Notes: generated by a model from the sequence alone, not told the origin. Numbered from the stretch's first letter, positions 49,484 through 58,971 are shown. The stretch is 64,000 nucleotides of DNA from an uncultured Bacteroidales bacterium (GCA_902796035.1 CADBNR010000043.1:1-64000), one strand, 5' to 3'. Numbers and translations are program-made.

Positions 49484-52400
49484 ATGACCGGAACCTATCA
49501 TCGTAAACTGACATTACAGGCACTGCGTATCGCCCTGTGCGCAATGATAATGATAATTGTGTGTGCATCGGCGCGTGCGCAGGAGCCAAGACTGTACACC
49601 TCCGACGAGACTCTGTCGTCCGGACTGGTGAACCGTATAGTGCAGGACTCGCGCGGATATATATGGATAGCTACCGAGAACGGCCTGAACCGGTATGACG
49701 GCACACGCTTCAAGACATATTATGTGGACGGCGAAGGTGACGGTAAATCGCTGCTTTCCAATTATGTCCGTACCGTTTACGAGACGTCGGACGGTCATGT
49801 GCTGGTGGGATGCGTGAACGGCCTGATGGAATATGACCGCCGGAGCGACACCTTCAAGGCCATACCGATGAAATCCAAGGGGAAGAAGGTCAGGCTGCAT
49901 GTGTACGACATTCGCGAGCTTTCGTCGGGCGAAGTGTGGGTAGCCACCGCCGGAGCAGGCCTGTTCAGATACGACAGGGCCGGGAATGAAGCCCGCAGTA
50001 TCGACAAGGTCAACGCATTGGTGGGTTCCGAGTTTGTGTCGTGCATATACGAGGATTCGTCGCATGTGCTGTGGATAGGTACTGAAAAAAACGGTGTGTG
50101 CCGATACTATACGAGCAGCGGCAAGGCCCGGTGCTTCCGAATGCCCGAGCTGTCGGGCAATATAGTGCAGTCGATGGTGGAGGATAACGAGGGACGGCTG
50201 TATGTGGCCACATACGACGGCGGGATAAACGTGTACGACCGCCGCGAGGAACGTTTCACGCCGGTGCCGGTGTCGGACGGTACTGCAGTACGGCGCGTGT
50301 CGGCGCTGGCGCGCGTCGGGAACAGGATATTGGCCGGCACGGACGGTGACGGCGTGCAGATTCTGGAGGACGGCAGGCTGGTGTCGCGCCTTCCTGTTCC
50401 TTCGGCTCCCGAGGGAGGCAGGAAACTGAAGGTGCAGCAGATTCTCGACGACCGCGACGGCAATCTGTGGCTCGGTGTGTACCAGCAGGGCGTGATATGC
50501 CTGCCGCGCAAACGGTATAAGTTCGATTATTACGGCAAGATGCAGCATGAGGCCAATCCCATCGGCTCGGGGTGTGTCATGGCCGTTTTCAAGGACCGTG
50601 ACAACACGACGTGGGTGAGCTGCGACAACGAGGGGATATATCATCTGGATCAGGACGGCAGGCAATTGAGCCACGACATATTGCCTGGTACGGCCATGTG
50701 CATGATGCGCGACCGGGACGGCAGCCTGTGGGCCGGAACGTATCCGGCGGGAGCTTTCCGCATGTCGGGTCCCGGATTATGGAACCCGGTGCCTGGACTG
50801 GCCGGCCGAAAGATATACAGCATGGCGCAGGCCCCTGACGGCATGATATACATAGGGTCGCTCGACAAGGGTCTGGAAATGTACGATCCCTCCACAGAGC
50901 GCGTGACGGACTGCCTTGCCTCGGAGCATTGCCGCATGATTCAGGATAACGCAAACGTGCTGAACTGCGTCAACTCGCTGCTGACGGCAAAGGGGAACAT
51001 AATGTGGGTGGCGCATTACAACGGTATCAGTTGCTATGACCTGAAGGCCAGGAAATTCCTTCGCCCAGACGGAGCGCTCAACCTGGTGCGCGACGCCGTG
51101 GGATATTCGCTGATGGAGGACAGAAACGGTCATGTCTGGATGGGGACATCATCCGGATTGTGGCGTTATGACCCGCAAACACGGAAAATGCGACGATACA
51201 CCACGGCCGACGGCCTTCCCAACAACGTGATATCGGGACTGGCACAGGACGAGCAGGGTCGCGTGTGGATCAGTACGTATCACGGAATGGCGCGTCTGGA
51301 CCCGAAGCAAGGGAAAGTGACTGTATATGACGCCGGCGACGGGCTGCAGGGCAATGAGTTCACGCATGGAGCGTATTGTCAGGATGAACACGGCAGGATA
51401 TTCTTCGGCGGTCTGAAAGGCGTGACGTCATTCCATCCCGGCGACATCGAGGATTCGGAATCGAAATACAAACCGGTCATAACCGAGGTCGGGGCATATC
51501 TGGCGTCATCGGCCGACAGACCGGGTGAATATCAGGTGGTGTCCGGCGGTCCCGGCAAGGACGGAAAGGTAAGTCTGGCATCCGACCAGAACACGATACG
51601 CATCTTCTTCTCCACGCTGACGTATGACAATCCGTCGAAAATCAGGTTCGAGTACCGTGTGACGCAGAAAAGCAACGACTGGGTTACGATGGAGCCGGGG
51701 CAGAATATGGTCACGTTCTACAACCTGAGCAGCGGGACATACGATTTCGAGATACGGGTGGCCGACAATCCCGAGGCCGTGACGCATCTTAAGATAGTGA
51801 TAGCCGCGCCCTGGTATATGTCGTGGCCCATGAAACTGCTGTACGCGCTGATAGGGTGCGGGTTATGCTGGATGGTATGGCACATATACCGCCGGCACAG
51901 GCGTGCGCGCAAGGAAATAGCGCGTCAGCAGCGGGCCGAGGAAATGGCCGAAGCCAAACTGCAGCTGTTTACGGATTTCTCGCACAAACTCCGCGCCCCG
52001 ATGACGCTGATTGTGGATCCAATGCGCAAATTGCTGGCCCGCTGCACTGACGAGACTGTAAAACAGACATATACGCTGATCTACAACAGCTCGCTGCGTG
52101 TGATGGAACTGGTGAACGAGCTGGTTGACAATCCCCGCTTTGAGAATGAGGAGAAGCCGGAAATGACCGTGGATTGGAATTCCATAGACAGCGGACCCGT
52201 GGAGAAAGCCATCAGCAGCAGCCGCGTGGTGATAGTGGAAAGCGACGACGAGGTGCGCCGATATATGGGGCTTGAACTGAAAAAGCATTACCGCAACGTT
52301 ACGGCATATTCCAGCGCCGAGGAATCGTTCGGCAACATACTGGCCATGAACCCGCTGCCCGACATCATAGTGTCGGGGGTGATGATGCGCGAGGGAATGG

Positions 52401-53041
52401 ACGGCGTGGCCTTCACGCGTAAGCTGAAGCAGAATCCGCAGCTTAACCATATTCCCGTGATATTGCTGAGCGCCAAGTCAGAATCCGGCAGCATAAAGGA
52501 GGCAGTTGAGAGTGGCGCCGACAATTTCCTTGTGAAGCCCGTTAGCTCAGAACTCCTGCTGTCCACCATCGGTACGGTGTTGGGCAACCGACACCTGCTG
52601 AAGGTGAAATTCTCCGGCCTGCAGGAGCAGGAAGACAAGATAGAGAAGATAGTGTTGAAATCGGCCGACGATCTGTTGATGAAGCGCGTGATGGAGACTG
52701 TGAACAAGAATCTCGGTTCGTCTGAATTCTCGGTCGAGATGCTGGCCGAGTCCGTGGGTATGAGTCGCGCACACCTGCACCGCAAGTTGAAGGAACTCAC
52801 CAATCTGTCGGCACGCGACTTCATACGCAGCATCCGCATGAAGCAGGCCGCGCGCCTTCTGACGGAAAACAATCTGACCATATCCGAAGTGGCGTATGCC
52901 ACCGGCTTCTCCAATGCCTCGCATTTCTCGACGGTATTCAAGGATTATTTCGGCAAGACCCCCACGCAATACTCCAAGGGTGTCTCGCAAGAGATACTGC
53001 ATGCGGAAAAGGTGGAGGAACCTCAGACAGAAAAGGCATAG
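49484..53041 (+). CDS. Hybrid two-component-type regulator lacking kinase ATPase domain and receiver Asp
   Basis: 1185 residues; typical HTCS proteins are about 1300-1400. Order: signal anchor (about 8-32), two seven-bladed Reg_prop propellers (about 35-660), Y_Y_Y domain (about 690-770), membrane helix (about 785-805), HisKA-like helices with H834 in FTDFSHKLRAPMTLI (the usual Glu after His is Lys), receiver (about 915-1035) and AraC helix-turn-helix (about 1080-1170). Only about 30 residues lie between HisKA and receiver, so there is no HATPase domain. The receiver keeps D921/D922 and K1018, but the phospho-acceptor position is Gly965 (VSGVMM instead of VSDVMM). It cannot work by normal phosphorelay. 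Location makes it the likely regulator of the xylan locus. Confidence 0.92.
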   Translation: MTGTYHRKLTLQALRIALCAMIMIIVCASARAQEPRLYTSDETLSSGLVNRIVQDSRGYIWIATENGLNRYDGTRFKTYYVDGEGDGKSLLSNYVRTVYETSDGHVLVGCVNGLMEYDRRSDTFKAIPMKSKGKKVRLHVYDIRELSSGEVWVATAGAGLFRYDRAGNEARSIDKVNALVGSEFVSCIYEDSSHVLWIGTEKNGVCRYYTSSGKARCFRMPELSGNIVQSMVEDNEGRLYVATYDGGINVYDRREERFTPVPVSDGTAVRRVSALARVGNRILAGTDGDGVQILEDGRLVSRLPVPSAPEGGRKLKVQQILDDRDGNLWLGVYQQGVICLPRKRYKFDYYGKMQHEANPIGSGCVMAVFKDRDNTTWVSCDNEGIYHLDQDGRQLSHDILPGTAMCMMRDRDGSLWAGTYPAGAFRMSGPGLWNPVPGLAGRKIYSMAQAPDGMIYIGSLDKGLEMYDPSTERVTDCLASEHCRMIQDNANVLNCVNSLLTAKGNIMWVAHYNGISCYDLKARKFLRPDGALNLVRDAVGYSLMEDRNGHVWMGTSSGLWRYDPQTRKMRRYTTADGLPNNVISGLAQDEQGRVWISTYHGMARLDPKQGKVTVYDAGDGLQGNEFTHGAYCQDEHGRIFFGGLKGVTSFHPGDIEDSESKYKPVITEVGAYLASSADRPGEYQVVSGGPGKDGKVSLASDQNTIRIFFSTLTYDNPSKIRFEYRVTQKSNDWVTMEPGQNMVTFYNLSSGTYDFEIRVADNPEAVTHLKIVIAAPWYMSWPMKLLYALIGCGLCWMVWHIYRRHRRARKEIARQQRAEEMAEAKLQLFTDFSHKLRAPMTLIVDPMRKLLARCTDETVKQTYTLIYNSSLRVMELVNELVDNPRFENEEKPEMTVDWNSIDSGPVEKAISSSRVVIVESDDEVRRYMGLELKKHYRNVTAYSSAEESFGNILAMNPLPDIIVSGVMMREGMDGVAFTRKLKQNPQLNHIPVILLSAKSESGSIKEAVESGADNFLVKPVSSELLLSTIGTVLGNRHLLKVKFSGLQEQEDKIEKIVLKSADDLLMKRVMETVNKNLGSSEFSVEMLAESVGMSRAHLHRKLKELTNLSARDFIRSIRMKQAARLLTENNLTISEVAYATGFSNASHFSTVFKDYFGKTPTQYSKGVSQEILHAEKVEEPQTEKA

Positions 53042-53058
53042 TCAAAGGTCTGCGGGAG

Positions 53059-53090
53059 TTTGCTTATTTATCCGATTCTTGCTAAATTTG
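53059..53090 (+). promoter_or_regulatory. rpoN promoter, almost leaderless
   Basis: TTTG (53059-53062), a 20-bp spacer and TAAATTTG (53083-53090). The start codon is at 53099, so the predicted leader is only a few nucleotides. Confidence 0.7.
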
Positions 53091-53098
53091 CAGTTGAT

Positions 53099-54475
53099 AT
53101 GTCTAACGGGCAGAGATTGGAGATAGAGCAGCGGACAGTGCAGCGGCTGTCGCAGCAACAGGTGCGCTATGTGCGCCTGCTGGAACTGAACGCGCCCGAA
53201 TTCGACGAGGCCGTAGAACGCGAGATGGAGGATAACCCCGCGCTGGCCGATGCTGAGGAAGAGCAGCCACTTGAGAATCAGCAGCTGAACGGATGGACGC
53301 CGCGCACCGGCAGCGATGAAGCAGAGGATTACTCCAACATCACTCCCGACTCGTCAATGTCGCTTTACGACCATCTGAACGATCAGCTTGCCGAGCGCGA
53401 CCTGCCCGACAACGTGGACAGAGCAGCCCGGTTCATCATAGGCAGCCTGGACAGCAACGGATATCTGACACGCACGGTACGCGACATAGTCGATGATATG
53501 GCGTTCGGCCCCGGGATATACGTCACCGAACAGGAAGTAGAGGAGGCGCTGCGTGTGGTGCAGAGCCTGGAACCGGCCGGAATAGGCGCGGTCGACCTGC
53601 AGCAGACTCTGGAGATACAGCTGGAAGCGATGCGTCCGTCGCAGGTGCGCGACGACGCCCTGCGCATAATGCGCGAGGCATTCGAGGCATTCACGCTTAA
53701 GCACAGAAACCGCATCGTGTCGCAGCTCGGAATCCCTGAGCCTCGGGTGGCTGAAGCCCTCGACCTGATTCTGTCGCTCAATCCCAAGCCGGGAGCCTCC
53801 GTAGGCTCCGATCCTGTGGACCAGGCCAATGTGGTGATTCCCGATTTCATAATCAGCGACGAGGACGGACAGCTGACCGTGACGCTGAACAACCGAATCC
53901 CCGAACTGAGGGTGGAACGCAGTTTCGAGCAGGCCATGGCCGAACTGGAGAAGCTGCCGCGCGGAAAACGCAAGAAGGGTAGCGAATTCATAGTGTCGCG
54001 ATACAATGATGCGCGCGATTTCATCCGCATCGTGGCCCAGCGACAGAAGTCGATGATGACTGTGATGTCGGCCATACTGAAAGTGCAGGAAGAATATTTC
54101 CGCACGCAGGATGTGTACAAGCTGAAGCCGATGATGCTCAAGACGTTGGCCGAGATTACGGGACTTGATTTCTCGACCATTTCGCGCGCCACCAACAATA
54201 AGTTCGTCCAGACTCCGTGGGGAATATACCCGTTAAGGTTCTTCTTCTCAGATACCAAGGGAGACACATCCGAAGGCGAGGACGCCGCTACCAACCGCAA
54301 GATTGAAGCCGCCATCAAAGCGCTGATAGACAAGGAGGATAAGCGAAAACCTCTGTCCGACCGGCGTATCGCCGACATGTTGGCCGCATCCGGACTGGAC
54401 ATATCACGGCGAACGGTGGCCAAATACCGCGACAGGGTGCGCATCCCGGTGGCCAGACTGCGCAAGGAACTGTGA
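53099..54475 (+). CDS. rpoN: RNA polymerase sigma-54 factor
   Basis: 458 residues from ATG 53099 (MSNGQRLEIEQRTVQRLSQQ). The 13 extra residues of the longer frame would lie over the promoter. Region I is Gln/Leu-rich (about 1-50) with the family pattern LxxLxLxxxEF, region II is acidic (about 55-100), the core-binding and helix-turn-helix domain follows (ITGLDFSTISRATNNKFVQT near 360), and the RpoN box is SRRTVAKYRD near 440. It directs RNA polymerase to -24/-12 promoters with activator ATPases. It follows the xylan regulator by 57 bp but has its own promoter. Confidence 0.96.
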   Translation: MSNGQRLEIEQRTVQRLSQQQVRYVRLLELNAPEFDEAVEREMEDNPALADAEEEQPLENQQLNGWTPRTGSDEAEDYSNITPDSSMSLYDHLNDQLAERDLPDNVDRAARFIIGSLDSNGYLTRTVRDIVDDMAFGPGIYVTEQEVEEALRVVQSLEPAGIGAVDLQQTLEIQLEAMRPSQVRDDALRIMREAFEAFTLKHRNRIVSQLGIPEPRVAEALDLILSLNPKPGASVGSDPVDQANVVIPDFIISDEDGQLTVTLNNRIPELRVERSFEQAMAELEKLPRGKRKKGSEFIVSRYNDARDFIRIVAQRQKSMMTVMSAILKVQEEYFRTQDVYKLKPMMLKTLAEITGLDFSTISRATNNKFVQTPWGIYPLRFFFSDTKGDTSEGEDAATNRKIEAAIKALIDKEDKRKPLSDRRIADMLAASGLDISRRTVAKYRDRVRIPVARLRKEL

Positions 54476-54537
54476 AGGCGGCGCATAATAAGCGGGACAA
54501 GACCGCGTAAAATATAGTAGAATAAGAACATACGACT

Positions 54538-55845
54538 ATGATAAAGATCAACAGGATAATAGCAGGAGTGCTGACACTGGCGGCCATGATGGGAAGCGCC
54601 GTGGAGTGTCGAGCAGTGAGCGACCGGGAAATGGAGGAGGCGCGCGCCATCGCCGCCAAGGCATATCTGAGATACGCCAACAACGGCAGCGGATACCTGG
54701 ACGAAGTGAATGCCAAGAGCATAGCCGAGCTTCAGAAATCGCTTAAAGCCAAGGAAAAGGAGAACATCAAGGCATTCCTGGCGATACCCGTTCCCAAGGA
54801 CTATGCCACATGGGACAAGACCAAACTGGTGGAATACTGGGGCTCGACAGCCTTCAAGGCCGCCGGTCTGATAGAGGAAGGAAAGGGTGCCCGGCCTCGT
54901 GTGCGCAAGCAGATTATGGCCATGAGCATTAGCGCGCCTTCGGCTGCCGCACCCGCCGAAACGCCTGCCGAGGCTGCACCCGCACCCGCCGAGGCCGCGC
55001 CGGCTGAAGCATCCGTAGCCGAGCAACCCGCCGAGGCTGCTGCGGCTGATCCCGCCGCACAGCAGGCCGACATCCTGGCCGACCAGAAAGCCATAGAGGA
55101 CGATGCCAAAAACGCCGCTCCCGAATCGCAGAATTCGGGCAGCAATTCCACATGGATATATGTGGTGATACTCTGCGTGCTGATCGGCGTGGTGGTATGG
55201 CTCGTGACATTCGCGGCCAAGGTGATGAACCGTCAGCCGGACGCCGCCGGCAAGAACGATGACGAAGCCGAGGAAGTGCGCGCCAAGGCCCGTCAGGCCA
55301 TAGCGTCGTATAAGGAAAAACTTGCCGCCCACGAGGATGTGGAGCGCGAACTTAAGGCGCGTGAACAGGAGCATGTGCGCCGCGAACAGCAGCTGCTGGC
55401 CCGCATCGCCGACCTGGAGGAGAAACTGCGCAAGGCGGAGACCCGTTCATATCGCGAGCCTGCGCCGGCTCCCGCACCGGCAACGGCGCCTGTTCAACCC
55501 AAGCCGACACCAGTGCAGGAGGAGATTCTGCACGTCATATACTTAGGACGTGCCAACAGCCGGGGCATATTCGTACGCGCCGACCGCAGGCTCTCACCGG
55601 GCAATACCATCTATCGTCTTGACACCGAGGACGGTCTGGTGGGAACGTTCCATGTCGTTGACAATCCTGCCGTCACGGCCATTGCCTTGGAGCATCCGTT
55701 GGAGATGCTGTCCGGAGGTTGCTCGGCGATAGACATCGAGGACACCGTTGGTGCCACGTCCATCGTGACCGAGAGCAGCGGTACAGCCATATTCGAGAAC
55801 GGCTACTGGAAGGTGCTGCGCAAGTCGTCGATACGTTATGAGTAA
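54538..55845 (+). CDS. Membrane protein with Pro/Ala-rich linker and coiled coil, unknown function
   Basis: 435 residues: signal peptide (about 1-25), a periplasmic helical domain (about 28-130), a low-complexity Ala/Pro/Glu linker (about 138-180, APAETPAEAAPAPAEAAPAE), a membrane helix (about 202-224, TWIYVVILCVLIGVVVWLVT), a charged coiled coil (about 240-300), a second Pro-rich linker, and a C-terminal compact domain (about 330-435, HVIYLGRANSRGIFVRADRR). The two linkers on opposite sides of the membrane suggest a protein spanning the envelope and working at a distance. No family known to me. It lies 62 bp after rpoN. Confidence 0.75.
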   Translation: MIKINRIIAGVLTLAAMMGSAVECRAVSDREMEEARAIAAKAYLRYANNGSGYLDEVNAKSIAELQKSLKAKEKENIKAFLAIPVPKDYATWDKTKLVEYWGSTAFKAAGLIEEGKGARPRVRKQIMAMSISAPSAAAPAETPAEAAPAPAEAAPAEASVAEQPAEAAAADPAAQQADILADQKAIEDDAKNAAPESQNSGSNSTWIYVVILCVLIGVVVWLVTFAAKVMNRQPDAAGKNDDEAEEVRAKARQAIASYKEKLAAHEDVERELKAREQEHVRREQQLLARIADLEEKLRKAETRSYREPAPAPAPATAPVQPKPTPVQEEILHVIYLGRANSRGIFVRADRRLSPGNTIYRLDTEDGLVGTFHVVDNPAVTAIALEHPLEMLSGGCSAIDIEDTVGATSIVTESSGTAIFENGYWKVLRKSSIRYE

Positions 55846-55895
55846 ATCGATACGTTGCAAGTAAACCGTTAAGGGTAAAAAGGAAAGGACTTGTC

Positions 55896-57452
55896 ATGAG
55901 GTTCCGTGGAGTGATATGGGTGACGTTGCTGTCGCTGACGGCGTGCGGACATGACCCGGAACCGATGCTTACGGCCCTTGACGAAGCTGTGGAGAATCAT
56001 GCAACCAACATCAGGCGGTATGGCGAGGAACTGCGTCGCGAGGGAATTCTGGCACAACAGCCATCGTTGAGCGACGACCGCTGCATGTCCATGTATCGTG
56101 ACCTTAGACTTAAGTACCAGACCTTCGACATGGACTCGGCCATATATTACGGCCGGAAGGAATATGAGCTTGCGGAATCGCGGAACAGTACAAGTGAAAT
56201 GGCCCGCAAGGCCATGAGTCTGGCGCGGTTGTATGTGTCGCGCGGCGAGTTGCACGAGGCCATGACGCTGATTATGCGTCATGTGAACGATACGGTGATT
56301 CCAGAGGTGCGCGACGGTTACTACCGGGCGCTTGCCGATGTGATGGTGGGACAGGGCGTCACGCCGGTAGATGTGTATGAACACATGATGAAATACATGA
56401 ACCCGACCGACGAGGGCAGATGGTTCTATGAGTTGAGGCTATACGAGGGAACGGGACAATACGAGCGAGCCGATTCCGTGATTCTGCATTCAAAACAACC
56501 TGACGGCGCTCCGGACAGAGACAAGGCGATATACAGTTATCTGGAGGGCGAGTTGAAGTTGCTGGAGGGTGACACGGTGAATGCCATTGAACCCCTGATA
56601 ATGAGTTCGCTGTACGATCTCAAGGTGCCGGTGCGCGACTATCAGTCGTTGTTCCGGCTGTCGGAACTGCTGCTGAAACGCGGGGATGCCGAACGGGCAT
56701 ACCGATACATCAAGCTGGCTATGGCCGATGCCGGTGCCTGCAAGGTGATTGCCAATCAGGTGCGCGTCAACGCATTGTTTCCTACCGTATTGGCCGCGTA
56801 CGAGCAACAGGTGAATCGCGAACAGCGCAACGAACGCATTGCCATAGCCGGCATAACGGTCATGCTGCTGTTTCTGCTTGTGGTTCTGGTGTTTGTGGCC
56901 AGACAGCGAAACCGGTTGCGCAGTGTGTCGCAAAACGAAAGGCTGTTGATCAGTCAGCTCAAGTCGTACAATTCGGAGCTGTCGGAACTGAACGCTCGCC
57001 TCAAGGACAGTAATAAGGTGCGTGACACGTACCTGTTGCAGTATCTGAAACTATCGTCGGAGTTTGTGCGAGACATCGAAAAACTGAAGATGGGCGTATC
57101 ATCGGCATTCCGCAAGAAAGGAATGGACGGAGTCAACAAATTCCTGGCCGAGATTGACGATAAGAAGGAAACCAAGCGTTTTCTCAGTAACTTCGATTCC
57201 ACTTTCTTAGGTCTCTATCCTGATTTCGTAGAGGAGGTGAACAGGGATCTTAAGCCTGAGTGTCGGCTGTCGTTGAGCCGTGATGGCTCGATGGGTACCG
57301 ACCTGCGCGTGATGGCTCTGATAAGGCTCGGCATCGTGTCGAGCGACCAGATAGCAGAGTTCCTGCACAAATCCCTCTCCACCATCTATAACTGCCGCGT
57401 CCGCCTCAGAAACGCTCGGGTAGACGGCAACGCAGACGAAAGGAAAATGTGA
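55896..57452 (+). CDS. DUF6377-type regulator with TPR sensor
   Basis: 518 residues: lipoprotein-like signal (LTAC), a periplasmic TPR-like helical sensor (about 25-300; KAMSLARLYVSRGELHEAMT), a membrane helix (about 310-332, IAIAGITVMLLFLLVVLVFV), a coiled coil (SELSELNARLKDSNKVRDTY) and a C-terminal cytoplasmic DUF6377 domain with a helix-turn-helix-like end (LRVMALIRLGIVSSDQIAEF, HKSLSTIYNCRVRLRNAR). It is a single-protein membrane regulator, sensing in the periplasm and binding DNA inside. The signal is unknown. Confidence 0.83.
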   Translation: MRFRGVIWVTLLSLTACGHDPEPMLTALDEAVENHATNIRRYGEELRREGILAQQPSLSDDRCMSMYRDLRLKYQTFDMDSAIYYGRKEYELAESRNSTSEMARKAMSLARLYVSRGELHEAMTLIMRHVNDTVIPEVRDGYYRALADVMVGQGVTPVDVYEHMMKYMNPTDEGRWFYELRLYEGTGQYERADSVILHSKQPDGAPDRDKAIYSYLEGELKLLEGDTVNAIEPLIMSSLYDLKVPVRDYQSLFRLSELLLKRGDAERAYRYIKLAMADAGACKVIANQVRVNALFPTVLAAYEQQVNREQRNERIAIAGITVMLLFLLVVLVFVARQRNRLRSVSQNERLLISQLKSYNSELSELNARLKDSNKVRDTYLLQYLKLSSEFVRDIEKLKMGVSSAFRKKGMDGVNKFLAEIDDKKETKRFLSNFDSTFLGLYPDFVEEVNRDLKPECRLSLSRDGSMGTDLRVMALIRLGIVSSDQIAEFLHKSLSTIYNCRVRLRNARVDGNADERKM

Positions 57453-57880
57453 CGATTCGGCTTCAAACGGTCGTTCCAATCATATTTTCAGTTATTTATC
57501 TCACTACCGAATTTATGATAGTTTAATTGGTTAATAATCAGACAAACAGTATTATAGCATAAATATTTGACTACTATATTACTCCTATGCGCTTCAGGAG
57601 GGGATGGATGGTGTAACTTTGCAACAGTTTCAACAACCCCACAACCATTGGATAATAGTTTTGCACTGTTAATCCTGCAATATAATAAGTGCAAGAAGAG
57701 AAAGTAGTGTTATTGTTATTGTATTAGGAATTATTAAAAATCAGGGCACGAAAAGGATGAGGTGACTCATGGAGCCCATGGTAAGTTAGGTTCATGGATA
57801 GTTACAGCTATCAGGAATGATGTAGGTTAATTTTAAGGTCAGGATAAGACCACGGTTAGAATCAATTACCTGATAAAAGA

Positions 57881-57921
57881 GGATGCGCCGGACGGAGAGT
57901 TCGGGCGCATCCGCTTTTTTT
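57881..57921 (+). terminator. Strong intrinsic terminator
   Basis: GGATGCGCC pairs with GGCGCATCC (57881-57912), followed by TTTTTTT (57915-57921). The nearest upstream plus-strand gene ends 430 bp earlier. Confidence 0.85.
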
Positions 57922-57928
57922 ATAGCAG

Positions 57929-57990
57929 GTGATGGGAGAAATGGGAGGAATGGGAGTGATGGGAGTAATGGGAGTAATGGAAGGAATGGG
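57929..57990. repeat. G-rich 9-bp-period repeat with quadruplex potential
   Basis: GGGAGAAAT, GGGAGGAAT, GGGAGTGAT, GGGAGTAAT and GGGAGTAAT repeated in tandem, then imperfect copies. Five GGG tracts with 6-nt loops on the plus strand. It ends at the 3' end of ribD. Confidence 0.8.
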
Positions 57991-57993
57991 TAA

Positions 57994-58947
57994 TCAGATA
58001 GAGGAGGACTCTACACGCATTTCGTCAAAGAGGTTATGCTCGATAAAGGAGTCGAGGAGTGTGCGGCCGCCTTCTACCATAAGGGATGTGATGCCGTGTT
58101 CGCTGAACAGCAGGTGCATGTTCTGTTCCAAAGGCACGGCGGGGTCAAGTATGATAGGGTCTCTGTTCCATATTTTAAGCGAATCGGGAAGCCGTGACGA
58201 CCGGAAAATGACGGGTCGCGGTGAGTGTCCGGGCCACAGGCGTGTGGTGAGCGAGGGATTGTCGTTAAGCAAAGTATTGGTGCCTACCATTATGGCATCG
58301 ACCATGGCGCGCTGTCCATGCATCAGCACCATGCCGACAGGGCCTGAAATCCGCATCGGAAGGTACTCCGGCATAGCACTGCCGGGAGTGTAGTCGGGAT
58401 TCCTACGGGCCATATTCCCCTGCGCGTCCTCGGCCCATTTTAGCTGAATCCAGGGTCGGTGAAGCGTATGAGCGGTCATGAACCGCTTGTTCAGCGCCGC
58501 GCATTCATCGCGCAGTACGTTTTCCGTGATTTCTATGCCCGCCTGACGTATCATCTCGATGCCACGTCCCGACACCTTGGGATTCGGGTCTCCGCAGCCC
58601 ACCACAACGCGTCTCACGCCTTTGTCCACTATGAGTTTGGCGCACGGAGGCGTTTTGCCGTAATGAGAGCAGGGTTCGAGAGTGACATAGACAGTGGAGT
58701 CATGAAGAAGATGTTCATCATCCTGGCTGACGCTGCGGAATGCCTGTACTTCTGCGTGCGGTCCTCCATATTTGCGGTGCCATCCTTCGCCTATGATACG
58801 GCCGTCTGCAGCCACGATCACGGCGCCGACCATCGGATTAGGCGACACATATCCCGCACCGTTGGCCGCCAGCTGCAAGGCACGGCGCATCATGCAGCGG
58901 TCGAATTCCTCGGAGAGAATTTTGTCTTCTTCTTTATCTTTTGTCAT
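57994..58947 (-). CDS. ribD: Riboflavin biosynthesis deaminase/reductase RibD
   Basis: 317 residues with both domains. The deaminase (about 15-150) has the zinc motif PHAEVQAF (HAE) and EPCSHYGKTPPC; the reductase (about 165-317) has RPWIQLKWAEDAQGNMA, MVGTNTLLNDNPSLTTR and GITSLMVEGG. It performs the second and third steps of riboflavin synthesis. The C-terminus (DEMRVESSSI) is slightly shorter than many relatives, ending just before the G-rich repeat. It follows DUF4421 by 24 bp on the same strand. Confidence 0.95.
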   Translation of the reverse strand: MTKDKEEDKILSEEFDRCMMRRALQLAANGAGYVSPNPMVGAVIVAADGRIIGEGWHRKYGGPHAEVQAFRSVSQDDEHLLHDSTVYVTLEPCSHYGKTPPCAKLIVDKGVRRVVVGCGDPNPKVSGRGIEMIRQAGIEITENVLRDECAALNKRFMTAHTLHRPWIQLKWAEDAQGNMARRNPDYTPGSAMPEYLPMRISGPVGMVLMHGQRAMVDAIMVGTNTLLNDNPSLTTRLWPGHSPRPVIFRSSRLPDSLKIWNRDPIILDPAVPLEQNMHLLFSEHGITSLMVEGGRTLLDSFIEHNLFDEMRVESSSI

Positions 58948-58971
58948 ATAAGTCGAGTATGTAAGGACATT

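Larger units (their letters stand above)
57453..57993. other. Intergenic region with a possible small RNA
   Basis: No protein gene is seen. There are two lone -7-like boxes (TAACTTTG at 57614-57621 and TAGTTTTG about 30 bp on), several small palindromes (ATGAG-GTGA-CTCAT near 57757), a strong terminator (57881-57921) and a G-rich 9-bp-period repeat. A plus-strand transcript from about 57628 to 57921 is possible, but no -33 box supports it. Confidence 0.35.

Noticed and set aside
49484..53041. Frameshift or pseudogene as the reason for the missing ATPase domain
   Set aside because: The frame is open over 1185 codons and the C-terminal AraC domain is intact. The domain loss and the Asp-to-Gly change are separate, specific events. 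An assembly deletion cannot be fully excluded.
53383..55374. 663-codon minus-strand open frame
   Set aside because: Antisense to rpoN and the Pro/Ala-rich membrane protein, both with clear domains; the translated text is low-complexity and shows no domain. High GC at third positions opens such frames.
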